The notes: generated from the letters alone by a model not told the origin. Shown: positions 1 through 8,131, counted from the stretch's first letter. The stretch: DNA of 14,032 bases from CAYOMP01 sp964405075 (GCA_964405075.1 CAYOMP010000062.1:1-14032), one strand, 5' to 3'. Translations and numbers: made by a program.

Positions 1-366
1 AATGATACAATACTAATTATTATTGCATTACTAATTGCTTTTATATTTTTTTTGATAACCAATATAAATCAGAGTAATATTGTAATTAATGATGCACAGG
101 TTATTGTTACAATTAATAAAGAAGTATATGGAACATATAATCTTAATGAAAATATGGAAATAAAAATAGATAGTGCATATGGATATAATGTTCTCAAAAT
201 CGAGAATGGTGTTGCGTATGTATCTGATGCCGATTGTCGTGACGGAGTGTGTATGTCTCAAAGAGGTATCTCAAAACGAGGTGAGACAATTATTTGCCTT
301 CCTCATAAACTTGTAGTAGAAATAAAGGGTGGAGAAAACAGCGAATTTGATGCTGTGGTTAATTAA
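1..366 (+). CDS. NusG domain II protein, membrane-anchored (5' end missing)
   Basis: The reading frame is open from the first base, so the gene starts outside the window; 121 codons are visible. Residues 4-20 are a hydrophobic membrane segment (isoleucine/leucine/phenylalanine rich). About 100 residues follow that should face outward. They carry the pattern of the NusG domain II family: VYGTYNL, then DCRDGVC, then ETIICLPHKLVVEI, with cysteines at about 79, 84 and 99. These proteins are not transcription factors; they are small single-span extracytoplasmic proteins whose exact role is poorly known. An internal TTG at 52 could be read as a start but would cut off the membrane helix, so I reject it. 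The gene is followed 2 nt later by the Gx-type membrane protein, a recurrent pairing in Firmicutes. From memory, EetA of the Listeria extracellular electron transfer locus has this domain, so a redox role is possible but inferred. The family call is firm; function is open. Confidence 0.85.
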   Translation, partial: NDTILIIIALLIAFIFFLITNINQSNIVINDAQVIVTINKEVYGTYNLNENMEIKIDSAYGYNVLKIENGVAYVSDADCRDGVCMSQRGISKRGETIICLPHKLVVEIKGGENSEFDAVVN

Positions 367-368
367 AA

Positions 369-881
369 ATGAGTCAAAAAGAAGTAGCATATTATGGTGT
401 ATTTACAGCACTTGCTGCAATAGCCAGTTATATTGAAGCGATACTGCCATTATCAGTTGGCATTCCTGGTGTCAAATTGGGGCTTGCCAATATAATAATA
501 ATAGCAGTATTATATTTGTTTTCTGCAAGGGCTGCTCTTTGTATATCAATTGTCCGAATACTTATTGTTGGTTTTCTATTTGGAAATATGTCAATGATAA
601 TATACAGCTTATGTGGTGGTTTACTTAGTTTTTTAGTAATGTATTTAGCAAAAAAAACCAACAAAGTTTCAATAATTGGAGTCAGTGTTATGGGTGGAAT
701 ATTTCATAACATAGGTCAAATTATTGCAGCTGGATTTTCCATAGGATTTACTTCCATAATTGGATACATTCCTATATTGATTATTTCCGGTACTATTGCT
801 GGAATAATCATAGGGTTAGTTTCGAAACAAATTGTATTACGATTAAATACAACTGGAGGATATAATGATTTCTTACATTAA
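369..881 (+). CDS. Gx transporter family / Hpre_diP_synt_I membrane protein
   Basis: This is a 170-residue polytopic membrane protein with about five or six hydrophobic segments. It has hallmark motifs of the Gx transporter family (Pfam Hpre_diP_synt_I): GIPGVKLGLANI at residues 31-42 and VMGGIFHNIGQII at 107-119. Older databases call it heptaprenyl diphosphate synthase component I, but the fold resembles substrate-binding subunits of ECF vitamin transporters, so enzymatic activity is doubtful. The ATG lies 2 nt after the preceding stop with no clear Shine-Dalgarno sequence, suggesting translational coupling to the NusG-II protein. Its last 17 bases overlap the start of ruvA. I recall EetB of the flavin-based electron transfer locus belonging to this family; with its NusG-II neighbour this could be an EetAB-like pair. 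A quinone-precursor or flavin-related role is inference. Confidence 0.85.
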   Translation: MSQKEVAYYGVFTALAAIASYIEAILPLSVGIPGVKLGLANIIIIAVLYLFSARAALCISIVRILIVGFLFGNMSMIIYSLCGGLLSFLVMYLAKKTNKVSIIGVSVMGGIFHNIGQIIAAGFSIGFTSIIGYIPILIISGTIAGIIIGLVSKQIVLRLNTTGGYNDFLH

Positions 882-1476
882 AGGAGTAGTAGCCGATGTT
901 GAGGCTGATTTAGTAATTATTGAATCAAACAATATTGGTTATAATATAAAAATTTCATCATCTACAGCCAACAATTTGCCTTCTATAGGTCAGGAAGTTA
1001 AGATATATACATATATGGCAGTCCGTGAAGATGATATAAGTTTATATGGCTTTTTAACAAAAGATGATTTGAGAGTATTCAAGCTACTTTTAACAGTTAA
1101 CGGTATCGGACCTAAAGGGGCATTAGGTGTATTATCAGCATTAACAGCAGATGATGTTCGTTTTGCCGTACTTTCCGGTGATGCAAAGGCTATTTCCAAG
1201 GCGCCAGGTATTGGTGCTAAGACAGCTCAAAGAGTTATTATTGATTTGAAAGATAAATTTACATTAGATGAAGCTTTTGAACAAAAAATTGAAAATAATG
1301 CTTCAAAAGCTACAAATGAAGGAAATGATTCAAAAAATGAAGCTATATTGGCTCTTACAGCCTTGGGATACTCTAATTCTGAAGCATTACGTGCAGTTAA
1401 TGAAGCAAAAATAACAGAAGATATGGATTCAGAAGCTATTCTTAAAGCAGCACTAAAGAAATTGACTTTTCTATAA
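865..1476 (+). CDS. ruvA: Holliday junction branch migration protein RuvA
   Basis: RuvA binds four-way DNA junctions as a tetramer and loads the RuvB motor for branch migration during recombination and fork repair. The 203-residue length is normal. Domain I (residues 1-62) begins MISYIKGVV and ends with the typical YGF of the OB fold. Domain II holds two helix-hairpin-helix DNA-binding motifs, NGIGPKGALGVLS at about 79-91 and APGIGAKTAQRVIIDLKDKF at about 113-132. A flexible acidic linker (134-157) leads to domain III (158-203), which contacts RuvB. The start is the ATG preceded by GGAGGA at 855-860; it lies inside the end of the upstream gene (17-bp overlap), so translation is probably coupled. 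The ribosome site for ruvB (AAGGAG) overlaps the ruvA stop. No ruvC is present; Firmicutes often use RecU as resolvase. Confidence 0.98.
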   Translation: MISYIKGVVADVEADLVIIESNNIGYNIKISSSTANNLPSIGQEVKIYTYMAVREDDISLYGFLTKDDLRVFKLLLTVNGIGPKGALGVLSALTADDVRFAVLSGDAKAISKAPGIGAKTAQRVIIDLKDKFTLDEAFEQKIENNASKATNEGNDSKNEAILALTALGYSNSEALRAVNEAKITEDMDSEAILKAALKKLTFL

Positions 1477-1490
1477 GGAGCAGTTTGTAA

Positions 1491-2492
1491 ATGGGGAAAA
1501 GAATTATAACAACAGAATTAACAGAAGAAGATATTAATATTGAAAGCAATCTGCGACCTTTGACTCTTGATGAATACATTGGTCAGCAGAAAGCAAAAGA
1601 TAATCTGAAAATATATATAGAAGCAGCAAAGCAGCGACACGAAGCCTTAGATCATGTTCTTTTTTACGGACCTCCTGGTCTTGGTAAGACTACTTTAGCT
1701 GGAATTATTGCTCACGAAATGGGTGTTAACCTAAAGGTTACTTCTGGCCCTGCTATAGAAAAGCCAGGTGAAATGGCAGCAATACTTAATAATCTTCAAG
1801 AAGGAGATTTGTTGTTTGTGGATGAAATACATCGACTTAATCGTCAGGTTGAAGAAGTTCTATATCCTGCAATGGAAGATTATGCTATTGACATTATTAT
1901 TGGGAAAGGGGCCTCTGCCCGTTCTATCAGATTAGATTTGCCAAAATTCACTTTGGTTGGCGCGACAACAAGAGCAGGTTTATTATCAGCTCCATTAAGA
2001 GATAGATTTGGTGTGGTTCATAGATTAGAATTCTATACTAACGAGGAATTAAAGCAGATTATTACCCGTTCTGCAAAAGTACTTAATGTTGAAATTGATG
2101 ACAAGGGAGCATTAGAGTTAGGCAGACGTTCAAGAGGAACTCCTCGTCTGGCAAACAGATTACTAAAAAGAGTACGTGATTTTGCCCAAGTAAAATATGA
2201 TGGTGTCATTACAGAGGATGTTGCTAATTTTGCCCTTGATTTGTTGGATGTTGATAAATATGGTCTTGATCATATTGATAGAACCATTCTTACAACTATG
2301 ATAGAGAAGTTTAATGGTGGTCCGGTTGGATTAGATACACTAGCAGCTGCCATTGGAGAAGATTCTGGTACTATTGAAGATGTATACGAACCATACTTAA
2401 TTAAAAATGGTTTTATTAACAGAACACCTCGAGGCAGAATGGTTACTGATCTTACATATCATCATTTAGGATTGAACCTTTCTGACGATTAA
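1491..2492 (+). CDS. ruvB: Holliday junction branch migration DNA helicase RuvB
   Basis: RuvB is the hexameric AAA+ ATPase that pumps DNA through a RuvA-bound Holliday junction. The 333-residue length is typical. Visible motifs are Walker A GPPGLGKT at residues 60-67, Walker B LLFVDEIH ending at residue 114, sensor 1 GATTR at 157-161, and the arginine-finger region APLRDRFG with R170. The C-terminal winged helix contains RTPRGRMVT. The N-terminal SNLRPLTLDEYIGQ is characteristic of the family. The ATG is preceded by AAGGAG at 1475-1480, ten bases upstream, overlapping the ruvA stop, so ruvA and ruvB form one translational unit. Nothing is broken or unusual. Confidence 0.99.
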   Translation: MGKRIITTELTEEDINIESNLRPLTLDEYIGQQKAKDNLKIYIEAAKQRHEALDHVLFYGPPGLGKTTLAGIIAHEMGVNLKVTSGPAIEKPGEMAAILNNLQEGDLLFVDEIHRLNRQVEEVLYPAMEDYAIDIIIGKGASARSIRLDLPKFTLVGATTRAGLLSAPLRDRFGVVHRLEFYTNEELKQIITRSAKVLNVEIDDKGALELGRRSRGTPRLANRLLKRVRDFAQVKYDGVITEDVANFALDLLDVDKYGLDHIDRTILTTMIEKFNGGPVGLDTLAAAIGEDSGTIEDVYEPYLIKNGFINRTPRGRMVTDLTYHHLGLNLSDD

Positions 2493-2535
2493 GGTATAAT
2501 AAACGCAGAATAATAGTTGATTGGAGTGTAGGGGT

Positions 2536-2946
2536 ATGGCTGTTAAGAATAATATAGACGTTATAATCGGGGGAAAGGTATTAACATTAAGTGGTTACGA
2601 AAGTGAACAATACTTACAGGAAGTTAGTTCATATATCAATCATAAAATAGCTGAGGTTCAGGAAACAGAAGGATTCAAGCATTTAGGTTATGACATTAAA
2701 AATATGTTCATTGAACTTAATATTGCTGATGACTATTTTAAAGCAAAAAAGCAGGCTGAATTTTTCGAAGGTGATATTGCCTTAAAAGAGAAGGAAATAT
2801 ATAACCTTAAGCATGATCTTATTAATGTACAGATAAATTTAGAAGATAGTGAAAAAACAATTTCTAGTTTAAAAGATGAAATTACGGAATTACAGAAAAA
2901 AATTGTTGAGTTAGAAACCAAAATATCCGATAAGGAAAAACGATAA
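2536..2946 (+). CDS. zapA: Cell division protein ZapA
   Basis: ZapA binds FtsZ and promotes bundling of Z-ring filaments at the division site in the cytoplasm. The 136-residue product has the family head domain at about residues 5-70 (NNIDVIIGGKVLTLSGYESEQYL, then a helix through NIADDYFKAKKQ), followed by a long predicted coiled coil (70-135) rich in K, E, L and I. The coiled coil is longer than in minimal ZapA proteins, as is common in Clostridia. I chose the ATG at 2536, with GGAG at 2523-2526, because an in-frame TTG at 2521 has no ribosome site and would add residues foreign to the family. It lies 43 nt after ruvB. The stop codon sits at the base of a hairpin (2945-2967). The family call is strong; the function is inherited from the family. 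Confidence 0.88.
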   Translation: MAVKNNIDVIIGGKVLTLSGYESEQYLQEVSSYINHKIAEVQETEGFKHLGYDIKNMFIELNIADDYFKAKKQAEFFEGDIALKEKEIYNLKHDLINVQINLEDSEKTISSLKDEITELQKKIVELETKISDKEKR

Positions 2947-2967
2947 AAGTTCGCATTGCGGACTTTT
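2945..2967 (+). terminator. Hairpin at the zapA stop, possible terminator or attenuator
   Basis: AAAAGTTCGC (2945-2954) pairs with GCGGACTTTT (2958-2967) over 10 bp with one G-U pair and a 3-nt loop. The A-tract/T-tract arms match an intrinsic terminator, but the T-run after the stem is interrupted (CGTGCGTTT), so termination may be partial. The hairpin begins inside the zapA stop codon and lies 30 nt before the U32 start. It could separate the ruvAB-zapA unit from the downstream unit. Confidence 0.6.
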
Positions 2968-2997
2968 CGTGCGTTTATAAATAAAGGTGAAAAATAT

Positions 2998-5295
2998 ATG
3001 AAAAAATCAAAAGTTGAACTTTTAGCCCCAGCTGGCTCATTTGAAAGCTTAAAGGCAGCAGTCAATGCAGGATGTGATGCAGTATATATAGGTGGTAGCA
3101 AATTCGGTGCCAGAGCATATGCAGATAACCCGGAAGAGGATATGCTAATTAAAGCCATTGAATATGCACATTTACACGGTAAGCAAATATACCTTACAGT
3201 AAATACTTTACTAAAAGATGATGAATTAAAGGAACAGTTATACGATTATCTGTTACCATATTATCAGAATGGCTTAGATGCTGTGATAGTACAGGATTTA
3301 GGCGTATTCAAATTTATAAAGGAAAACTTTCCTAATATAGATATTCATGCCAGCACACAGATGACTGTATGTAATTATGAGGCAGCACAATTTTTAAAAG
3401 ATTTAGGTGCATCCCGTGTTGTAACAGCCAGAGAATTATCCTGTAATGAAATCAAGGAAATACACGATAAAGTAGGTGTTGAAATAGAAAGTTTTGTTCA
3501 TGGAGCATTATGCTATTGCTATTCAGGACAATGCTTTTTAAGCAGTTTTATTGGCGGTCGTAGTGGTAATAGAGGTCGTTGTGCTCAACCGTGCAGATTG
3601 CCTTATAAGGTTGTAAAAAATGATAAAATAATTAATTCAAAAGAAGAAAATTACGTATTAAGTCCAAAGGATATGTGCACCTTGGATTTAATTCCTGACA
3701 TAATAGAATCTGGTGTGTATTCGTTCAAAATAGAAGGTCGAATGAAAAAGCCTGAATATACAGCAGGTGTAGTTCGTATATACCGCAAGTATATTGATAT
3801 GTATCTAAAATATGGTCGCGAAGGCTTTAAGGTATCAAAAGCAGACAAGCAGGAGTTGTTTGATATTTTTAACAGATGTGGCTTTAATAGTGGATATTAC
3901 AAGCAACATAATGGCAGAGATATGATTACACTTACAGAGCCGCAAAAAAGAGCTCGTAACGAAGCTTTGTATAACGAATTATCAAAATACGTAGATGCAG
4001 AGGAAAAAATTAAAATTACCGGACATTTATATGCTGAACCTGAAAAAAACATACAATTATCACTTTTTTATAATAATATAGTTGTCAGTTGTGAGGGTGG
4101 GGTAGTACAAACAGCTCAAAATCACCCTATGACAGCAGATAAATTGCGAACTTCACTAGAAAAAACAGGGAATACCTCATTTGTATTTGATAATATAGAC
4201 ATAGAAATTAATGGAGATATTTTCGTTCCGGTTAAATTCTTAAATGAATTAAGAAGAGAAGCATTAGAAAAGTTAGAACATGCTATATATTCAGAATATT
4301 ATAGAGATATACCAAATGAAATGGTTTCGGACGATTGCTTAGTTAAATCCAATAATTTTGAAAAAAATCTTTTTAATGAATATAATAATAATATTTCAAG
4401 CGATTTAGATATTACAGCAAATGATACTATTTCAGAAAATACCGCATCAGATAATAATGATATATGTATTTATCAACCAAAACTAAACGTTTATATTGAG
4501 TCCTTGGAATATCTGGACACAGTACTTAAATTTGATGAAGTAAATGCTGTATATATTGACTCTAACTGTCTGGATATGTTAAAAAACATTAACCAGGACA
4601 TAGCAGTAATTGATAAGTGTCATTCAGAAAACAAAAAGGTATATATCGTATTACCTCATATATTTAGGGATACAAAAGCAACATCATTTAGACCGTTTAG
4701 CAAGATTCTTGAAACAGATATTGATGGTGTTGTGGTAAAAAATATTGAAGAAATTCAAATTTTAAAAAATATGAATTTTGCTAAAGATATTATTGCAGAT
4801 TATAACCTGTATACATTTAATTCTACAGCCCGTGATTTCTGGACTGAACAGGGAGTGGCATATGACACGGCTCCAGTTGAACTTAATTATCGTGAATTAA
4901 AAAAGCGAGGCGTAAACAATACTGAATTAATAGTATATGGATATTTACCTGTAATGGTTTCTGCACAATGTATACACAAAACCATTGAAGGTTGCGACAA
5001 AACAAAAACACGATTATATTTAAAAGATAGATATAATAAGGAATTTTTAGTAAAGAATAATTGTAAATACTGTTATAATACTATTTATAATTGCCAACCA
5101 TTAGTATTATTAGATTGCTTTGAAGACATAAAAATGTTAAAGCCTGCCAGTCTTCGAATCAATCTAACCCAGGAAAACCCAAAAGAAGTTAGACAAATTT
5201 TAACAAAATATATAGATAGATTCATTTATAATAAGCCTGTCGAAAATGACTTTGATGAATTTACAAGGGGACATTTTAAGAGAGGAATAGAGTAA
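2998..5295 (+). CDS. U32 family protein, RlhA-like (peptidase U32 / collagenase-like)
   Basis: This is a 765-residue U32 protein. Residues 5-330 form the first U32 TIM-barrel: ELLAPAGSFESLKAA at the N-terminus and the signature FVHGALCYCYSGQCFLSS at 166-183, with cysteines 172, 174, 179, 195 and 199 in the expected iron-sulfur or catalytic region. Residues about 335-430 resemble the collagenase-associated domain (DUF3656), ending in FLNELRREALEKL. A low-complexity Asn/Asp/Ser linker covers 451-490. Residues 490-720 look like a degenerate second U32 barrel, followed by the cysteine-rich NNCKYCYNTIYNCQPL (C689, C692, C699). U32 proteins such as RlhA and TrhP in E. coli hydroxylate rRNA or tRNA, so RNA modification is more likely than proteolysis, but this is inferred. 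The ATG at 2998 with AAAGGTG at 2983-2989 is preferred to an in-frame TTG at 2956 that lies inside the preceding hairpin. Confidence 0.93.
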   Translation: MKKSKVELLAPAGSFESLKAAVNAGCDAVYIGGSKFGARAYADNPEEDMLIKAIEYAHLHGKQIYLTVNTLLKDDELKEQLYDYLLPYYQNGLDAVIVQDLGVFKFIKENFPNIDIHASTQMTVCNYEAAQFLKDLGASRVVTARELSCNEIKEIHDKVGVEIESFVHGALCYCYSGQCFLSSFIGGRSGNRGRCAQPCRLPYKVVKNDKIINSKEENYVLSPKDMCTLDLIPDIIESGVYSFKIEGRMKKPEYTAGVVRIYRKYIDMYLKYGREGFKVSKADKQELFDIFNRCGFNSGYYKQHNGRDMITLTEPQKRARNEALYNELSKYVDAEEKIKITGHLYAEPEKNIQLSLFYNNIVVSCEGGVVQTAQNHPMTADKLRTSLEKTGNTSFVFDNIDIEINGDIFVPVKFLNELRREALEKLEHAIYSEYYRDIPNEMVSDDCLVKSNNFEKNLFNEYNNNISSDLDITANDTISENTASDNNDICIYQPKLNVYIESLEYLDTVLKFDEVNAVYIDSNCLDMLKNINQDIAVIDKCHSENKKVYIVLPHIFRDTKATSFRPFSKILETDIDGVVVKNIEEIQILKNMNFAKDIIADYNLYTFNSTARDFWTEQGVAYDTAPVELNYRELKKRGVNNTELIVYGYLPVMVSAQCIHKTIEGCDKTKTRLYLKDRYNKEFLVKNNCKYCYNTIYNCQPLVLLDCFEDIKMLKPASLRINLTQENPKEVRQILTKYIDRFIYNKPVENDFDEFTRGHFKRGIE

Positions 5296-5307
5296 GTAGG
5301 TGACAGC

Positions 5308-6678
5308 TTGGAAAATATTCTAACAGAAGTTTTTAAATATCTTATAATAATATTTATGACCATATACACATATAAAGGCTTTTCAATCTTTAGGCGTATT
5401 GATGAAGAGGACAAAAAACATATTCTTTATACTCAGAATGTATTGATGTTTGCAATTCATTTTATGGCGTTTGTTATTATATATTTTAATACAAATAATG
5501 CAGAAATAATTATATTCTATTTGGCTCAAGTTATATTTTTAGGTGGAATAATAGCTCTTTACAGCGCCATTTATCCCAAAGCATCCAGACTATTAGTTAA
5601 TAATATGTGTATGCTTCTTTCTATTAGTTTTATAATATTAACACGTTTATCCTATAACAAATCAATGCGACAGTTTAAAATCGTAGTGATTTCAAGCATT
5701 ATAGCAATTTTTGTACCCTTTATCATTAGTACGGTGAAATTCTTTAATAGAATGGGGATTCTATTTGCAGGAATAGGTATTGGATTATTAGCGTTAGTTG
5801 CCGTAGCCGGTAGTACAAGCTATGGCGCTAAGTTATCTTTTTCATTTGGTGGTGTTTCATTGCAGCCATCAGAGTTTATTAAGATTTCATATGTATTCTT
5901 TTTAGCAGCAATGCTATATACAGTAGAAGAATTTGTTGATTTAATTCTGCCAACAATTCTGGCAGCAGCCCATGTACTTATTCTGGTTGCTTCAAAGGAT
6001 TTAGGAGGCGCCTTAATATTTTTTGTAACATATCTATTTATGTTATATGTGGCTACTCAGGAATTTCTATATCTTACGGGGGGAATCCTTGCTGGTGTTA
6101 TTGCGGCATTTGCAGGATATCAAATGTTTAGTCATGTCAGAGTAAGAGTAGTATCATGGCAAAATCCTTGGGCAGTTATCGAAAATGAAGGTTATCAAAT
6201 TAGTCAGTCACTTTTTGCCATTGGTACTGGCGGATGGCTTGGTATGGGACTATATCGTGGTATCCCTAATACCATACCTGTTGTAGATCAGGATTTTATA
6301 TTTTCCGCAATAGTTGAAGAATTGGGTGGCATATTCGGTATATGCGTAATATTGATAACTCTTAGCTGCTTTGTAATGATTATAAATATTGCAATGCAGC
6401 TGGTTAATCCATTTAATAAATTAGTAGCATTAGGACTAGCCATAATGTATGGTTTTCAGGTATTTTTAACAATCGGTGGGGTTACAAAATTCATTCCGCT
6501 TACTGGTGTTACATTACCTTTAGTTAGTTATGGTGGCAGTTCAATGCTTAGCACGTTAATTATGTTTTCTATCGTGCAAGGATTGTATATTATAAAACAA
6601 AACGAGGACACTAATATTGAAAAAAGCAAGAAAAAAAGAGTCAAAAAATACTCTGAAGACATTGAAGAAATCCAATAA
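5308..6678 (+). CDS. SEDS family peptidoglycan glycosyltransferase (FtsW/RodA/SpoVE)
   Basis: This polytopic protein of 456 residues belongs to the SEDS family, which polymerises lipid II into glycan strands at the membrane. Family motifs are present: FGGVSLQPSEFIKI (180-193), SKDLGGALIFF (229-239), QNPWAVIENEGYQISQSLFAIGTGG and GMGLYRG (285-318), DQDFIFSAIVEELGG (327-341; D329 is the likely catalytic aspartate), and TGVTLPLVSYGGSSML (399-414). An N-terminal extension of about four extra membrane helices (residues 1-140) precedes the SEDS core. The start is TTG at 5308, 12 nt after the U32 stop, with AGGTGA at 5298-5303; the next in-frame ATG (5355) would cut into the first helix. The C-terminal tail is lysine-rich and its coding end overlaps the next gene by 62 bp. 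Pairing with a class B PBP fits a SEDS-bPBP complex. Sequence alone does not decide between division, elongation and sporulation roles. Confidence 0.95.
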   Translation: MENILTEVFKYLIIIFMTIYTYKGFSIFRRIDEEDKKHILYTQNVLMFAIHFMAFVIIYFNTNNAEIIIFYLAQVIFLGGIIALYSAIYPKASRLLVNNMCMLLSISFIILTRLSYNKSMRQFKIVVISSIIAIFVPFIISTVKFFNRMGILFAGIGIGLLALVAVAGSTSYGAKLSFSFGGVSLQPSEFIKISYVFFLAAMLYTVEEFVDLILPTILAAAHVLILVASKDLGGALIFFVTYLFMLYVATQEFLYLTGGILAGVIAAFAGYQMFSHVRVRVVSWQNPWAVIENEGYQISQSLFAIGTGGWLGMGLYRGIPNTIPVVDQDFIFSAIVEELGGIFGICVILITLSCFVMIINIAMQLVNPFNKLVALGLAIMYGFQVFLTIGGVTKFIPLTGVTLPLVSYGGSSMLSTLIMFSIVQGLYIIKQNEDTNIEKSKKKRVKKYSEDIEEIQ

Positions 6679-8098
6679 AAATCAAAAACTAAATAAAGAA
6701 ATAGCTATTGTTGCCTATATATTTGTAGGGCTCTTTATCTGTATGATGGGTTATTTTGTGTATTACAATGTTTATGTAAGTCCAACAGTAATTACCAGTT
6801 CGTATAATACCAGACAGGATTTGTTTGCCAAATATGTTCAGCGTGGCAAAATTATTTCTTCTGATAATCAGGTTCTTGCTGAAACTCTAGTTGATGAAGA
6901 TGGAAACGAAAAAAGAGTTTACCCATATAACAATATTTTTTCACACGTTGTTGGACATTCCACCAAAGGAAAAGCCGGCATTGAATCTATTTTTAATTTT
7001 AATTTATTGCATTCACATGCTTTTCCTGTTGAAAGATTGGTCAATAGCTTCAAAGGCGAAAAAAATATTGGGGATAATCTAATCACAACATTAGATACTT
7101 CTATTCAAGAGGTAGCCTATGATGCATTGGGTAATTATAATGGTGCCGTTGTAGTTATGGAAGCACAAACAGGCAAAATTCTTACAATGGTTTCAAAACC
7201 TGACTATAATCCAAATGATATTGATATAATATGGGATTCACTAATTAATGCTGATTCAGAAGAATCAGTTCTAATTAATAGAGCAACACAAGGTTTATAT
7301 CCACCAGGTTCAACCTTCAAAATATTAACTCTCTTAGAGTATATCAAAGAGAATCCTGATACCTATTCGGATTATGTATATGATTGTAGTGGTAGTATAA
7401 CACTAGATGACAGTACTATTAATTGCTACCATAATACAGTACATGGTAGTGAAGATATATATACTTCATTTGCAAAAAGTTGTAATTCTTCCTTTGCAAA
7501 TTTGGGATTAAATCTTAATATATCTTCATTAACAAAACTGTGTAATAGTTTTTTATTCAACAGTTCATTGCCTTATTCATATGTTCATAGTAAAAGTTCA
7601 TTCAGTCTGAGTTCTGATGCACCAATAGATGATATAATGCAGACTATGATAGGTCAGGGAGAAACATTGGTATCTCCATTACAAATGGCTCTTATTATGT
7701 CAACTATAGCTAATGATGGGGTTATGATGAAACCATATTTAGTAGATCGAATTGAAAACTATGAAGGAAACATAGTAAAAGAATACAAATCCAGTGAATA
7801 TAGTCAGATTATAACAGAGGATGAAGCTTCTATTATGCAGGACTTTCTATCAAAAGTAGTTTCTGATGGTACAGCTTCTAAGCTAAAAACTGATGAATAT
7901 AATGCCTACGGAAAAACAGGTTCAGCTGAATACACTACTGATAAATCAAAAAGCCATGCCTGGTTCGTGGGATATGCTAATGAAGGTGAAGGTAGTAATG
8001 ATATTGTAGTCAGCATAATTGTAGAGGAAGCTGGTGCTGGTAGCGAATATGCCGTTCCAATAGCAAAAAAAATATTCGACGCATATTATTGCAAATAA
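6617..8098 (+). CDS. Class B penicillin-binding protein (transpeptidase), PbpA-like
   Basis: This 493-residue protein is a D,D-transpeptidase that cross-links peptidoglycan outside the membrane. A basic cytoplasmic tail (1-27) is followed by one membrane helix (about 28-51). A short non-penicillin-binding region contains RGKIISSDNQVLAET (76-90). The transpeptidase domain runs from about 160 to 490 with all three active-site motifs: STFK at 232-235 (nucleophile S232), SCN at 288-290, and KTGS at 433-436. The short ectodomain matches actinobacterial PbpA, which is encoded beside RodA, rather than longer PBP2/PBP3 forms. The start is TTG at 6617, with GAGG at 6604-6607; upstream the frame closes with a stop at 6593-6595 and no other start codon would keep the tail and helix. 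It overlaps the SEDS gene by 62 bp, so the two are probably translationally coupled and act as a complex. Confidence 0.95.
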   Translation: MKKARKKESKNTLKTLKKSNKNQKLNKEIAIVAYIFVGLFICMMGYFVYYNVYVSPTVITSSYNTRQDLFAKYVQRGKIISSDNQVLAETLVDEDGNEKRVYPYNNIFSHVVGHSTKGKAGIESIFNFNLLHSHAFPVERLVNSFKGEKNIGDNLITTLDTSIQEVAYDALGNYNGAVVVMEAQTGKILTMVSKPDYNPNDIDIIWDSLINADSEESVLINRATQGLYPPGSTFKILTLLEYIKENPDTYSDYVYDCSGSITLDDSTINCYHNTVHGSEDIYTSFAKSCNSSFANLGLNLNISSLTKLCNSFLFNSSLPYSYVHSKSSFSLSSDAPIDDIMQTMIGQGETLVSPLQMALIMSTIANDGVMMKPYLVDRIENYEGNIVKEYKSSEYSQIITEDEASIMQDFLSKVVSDGTASKLKTDEYNAYGKTGSAEYTTDKSKSHAWFVGYANEGEGSNDIVVSIIVEEAGAGSEYAVPIAKKIFDAYYCK

Positions 8099-8102
8099 AT
8101 GC

Positions 8103-8131
8103 TTGAATGTGCATTTTAAAAGAGTTATACT
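8103..8131 (+). promoter_or_regulatory. Candidate sigma-A promoter for the Nudix gene
   Basis: TTGAAT (8103-8108) and TATACT (8126-8131) are separated by 17 nt, matching 4 of 6 and 5 of 6 bases of the vegetative consensus. Transcription would begin near 8138, about 40 nt before the Nudix start. The nearby TTGACA at 8133 has no usable -10 box. Confidence 0.4.

Noticed and set aside
2521..2535. Earlier TTG start for zapA
   Set aside because: It has no ribosome site, and its added residues do not fit the family, while ATG 2536 has GGAG at a good distance.
2956..2997. Earlier TTG start for the U32 gene
   Set aside because: It lies inside the terminator-like hairpin; ATG 2998 has AAAGGTG upstream and begins with the family's normal N-terminus.
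2733..3158. Long antisense open stretch across zapA and the U32 start
   Set aside because: It mirrors well-supported + strand genes, has no family resemblance and no ribosome site that would justify it.
8097..8117. Terminator after the penicillin-binding protein gene (AAATGC/GCATTT)
   Set aside because: The stem is only 6 bp with an 8-nt loop and four T residues; too weak to annotate.
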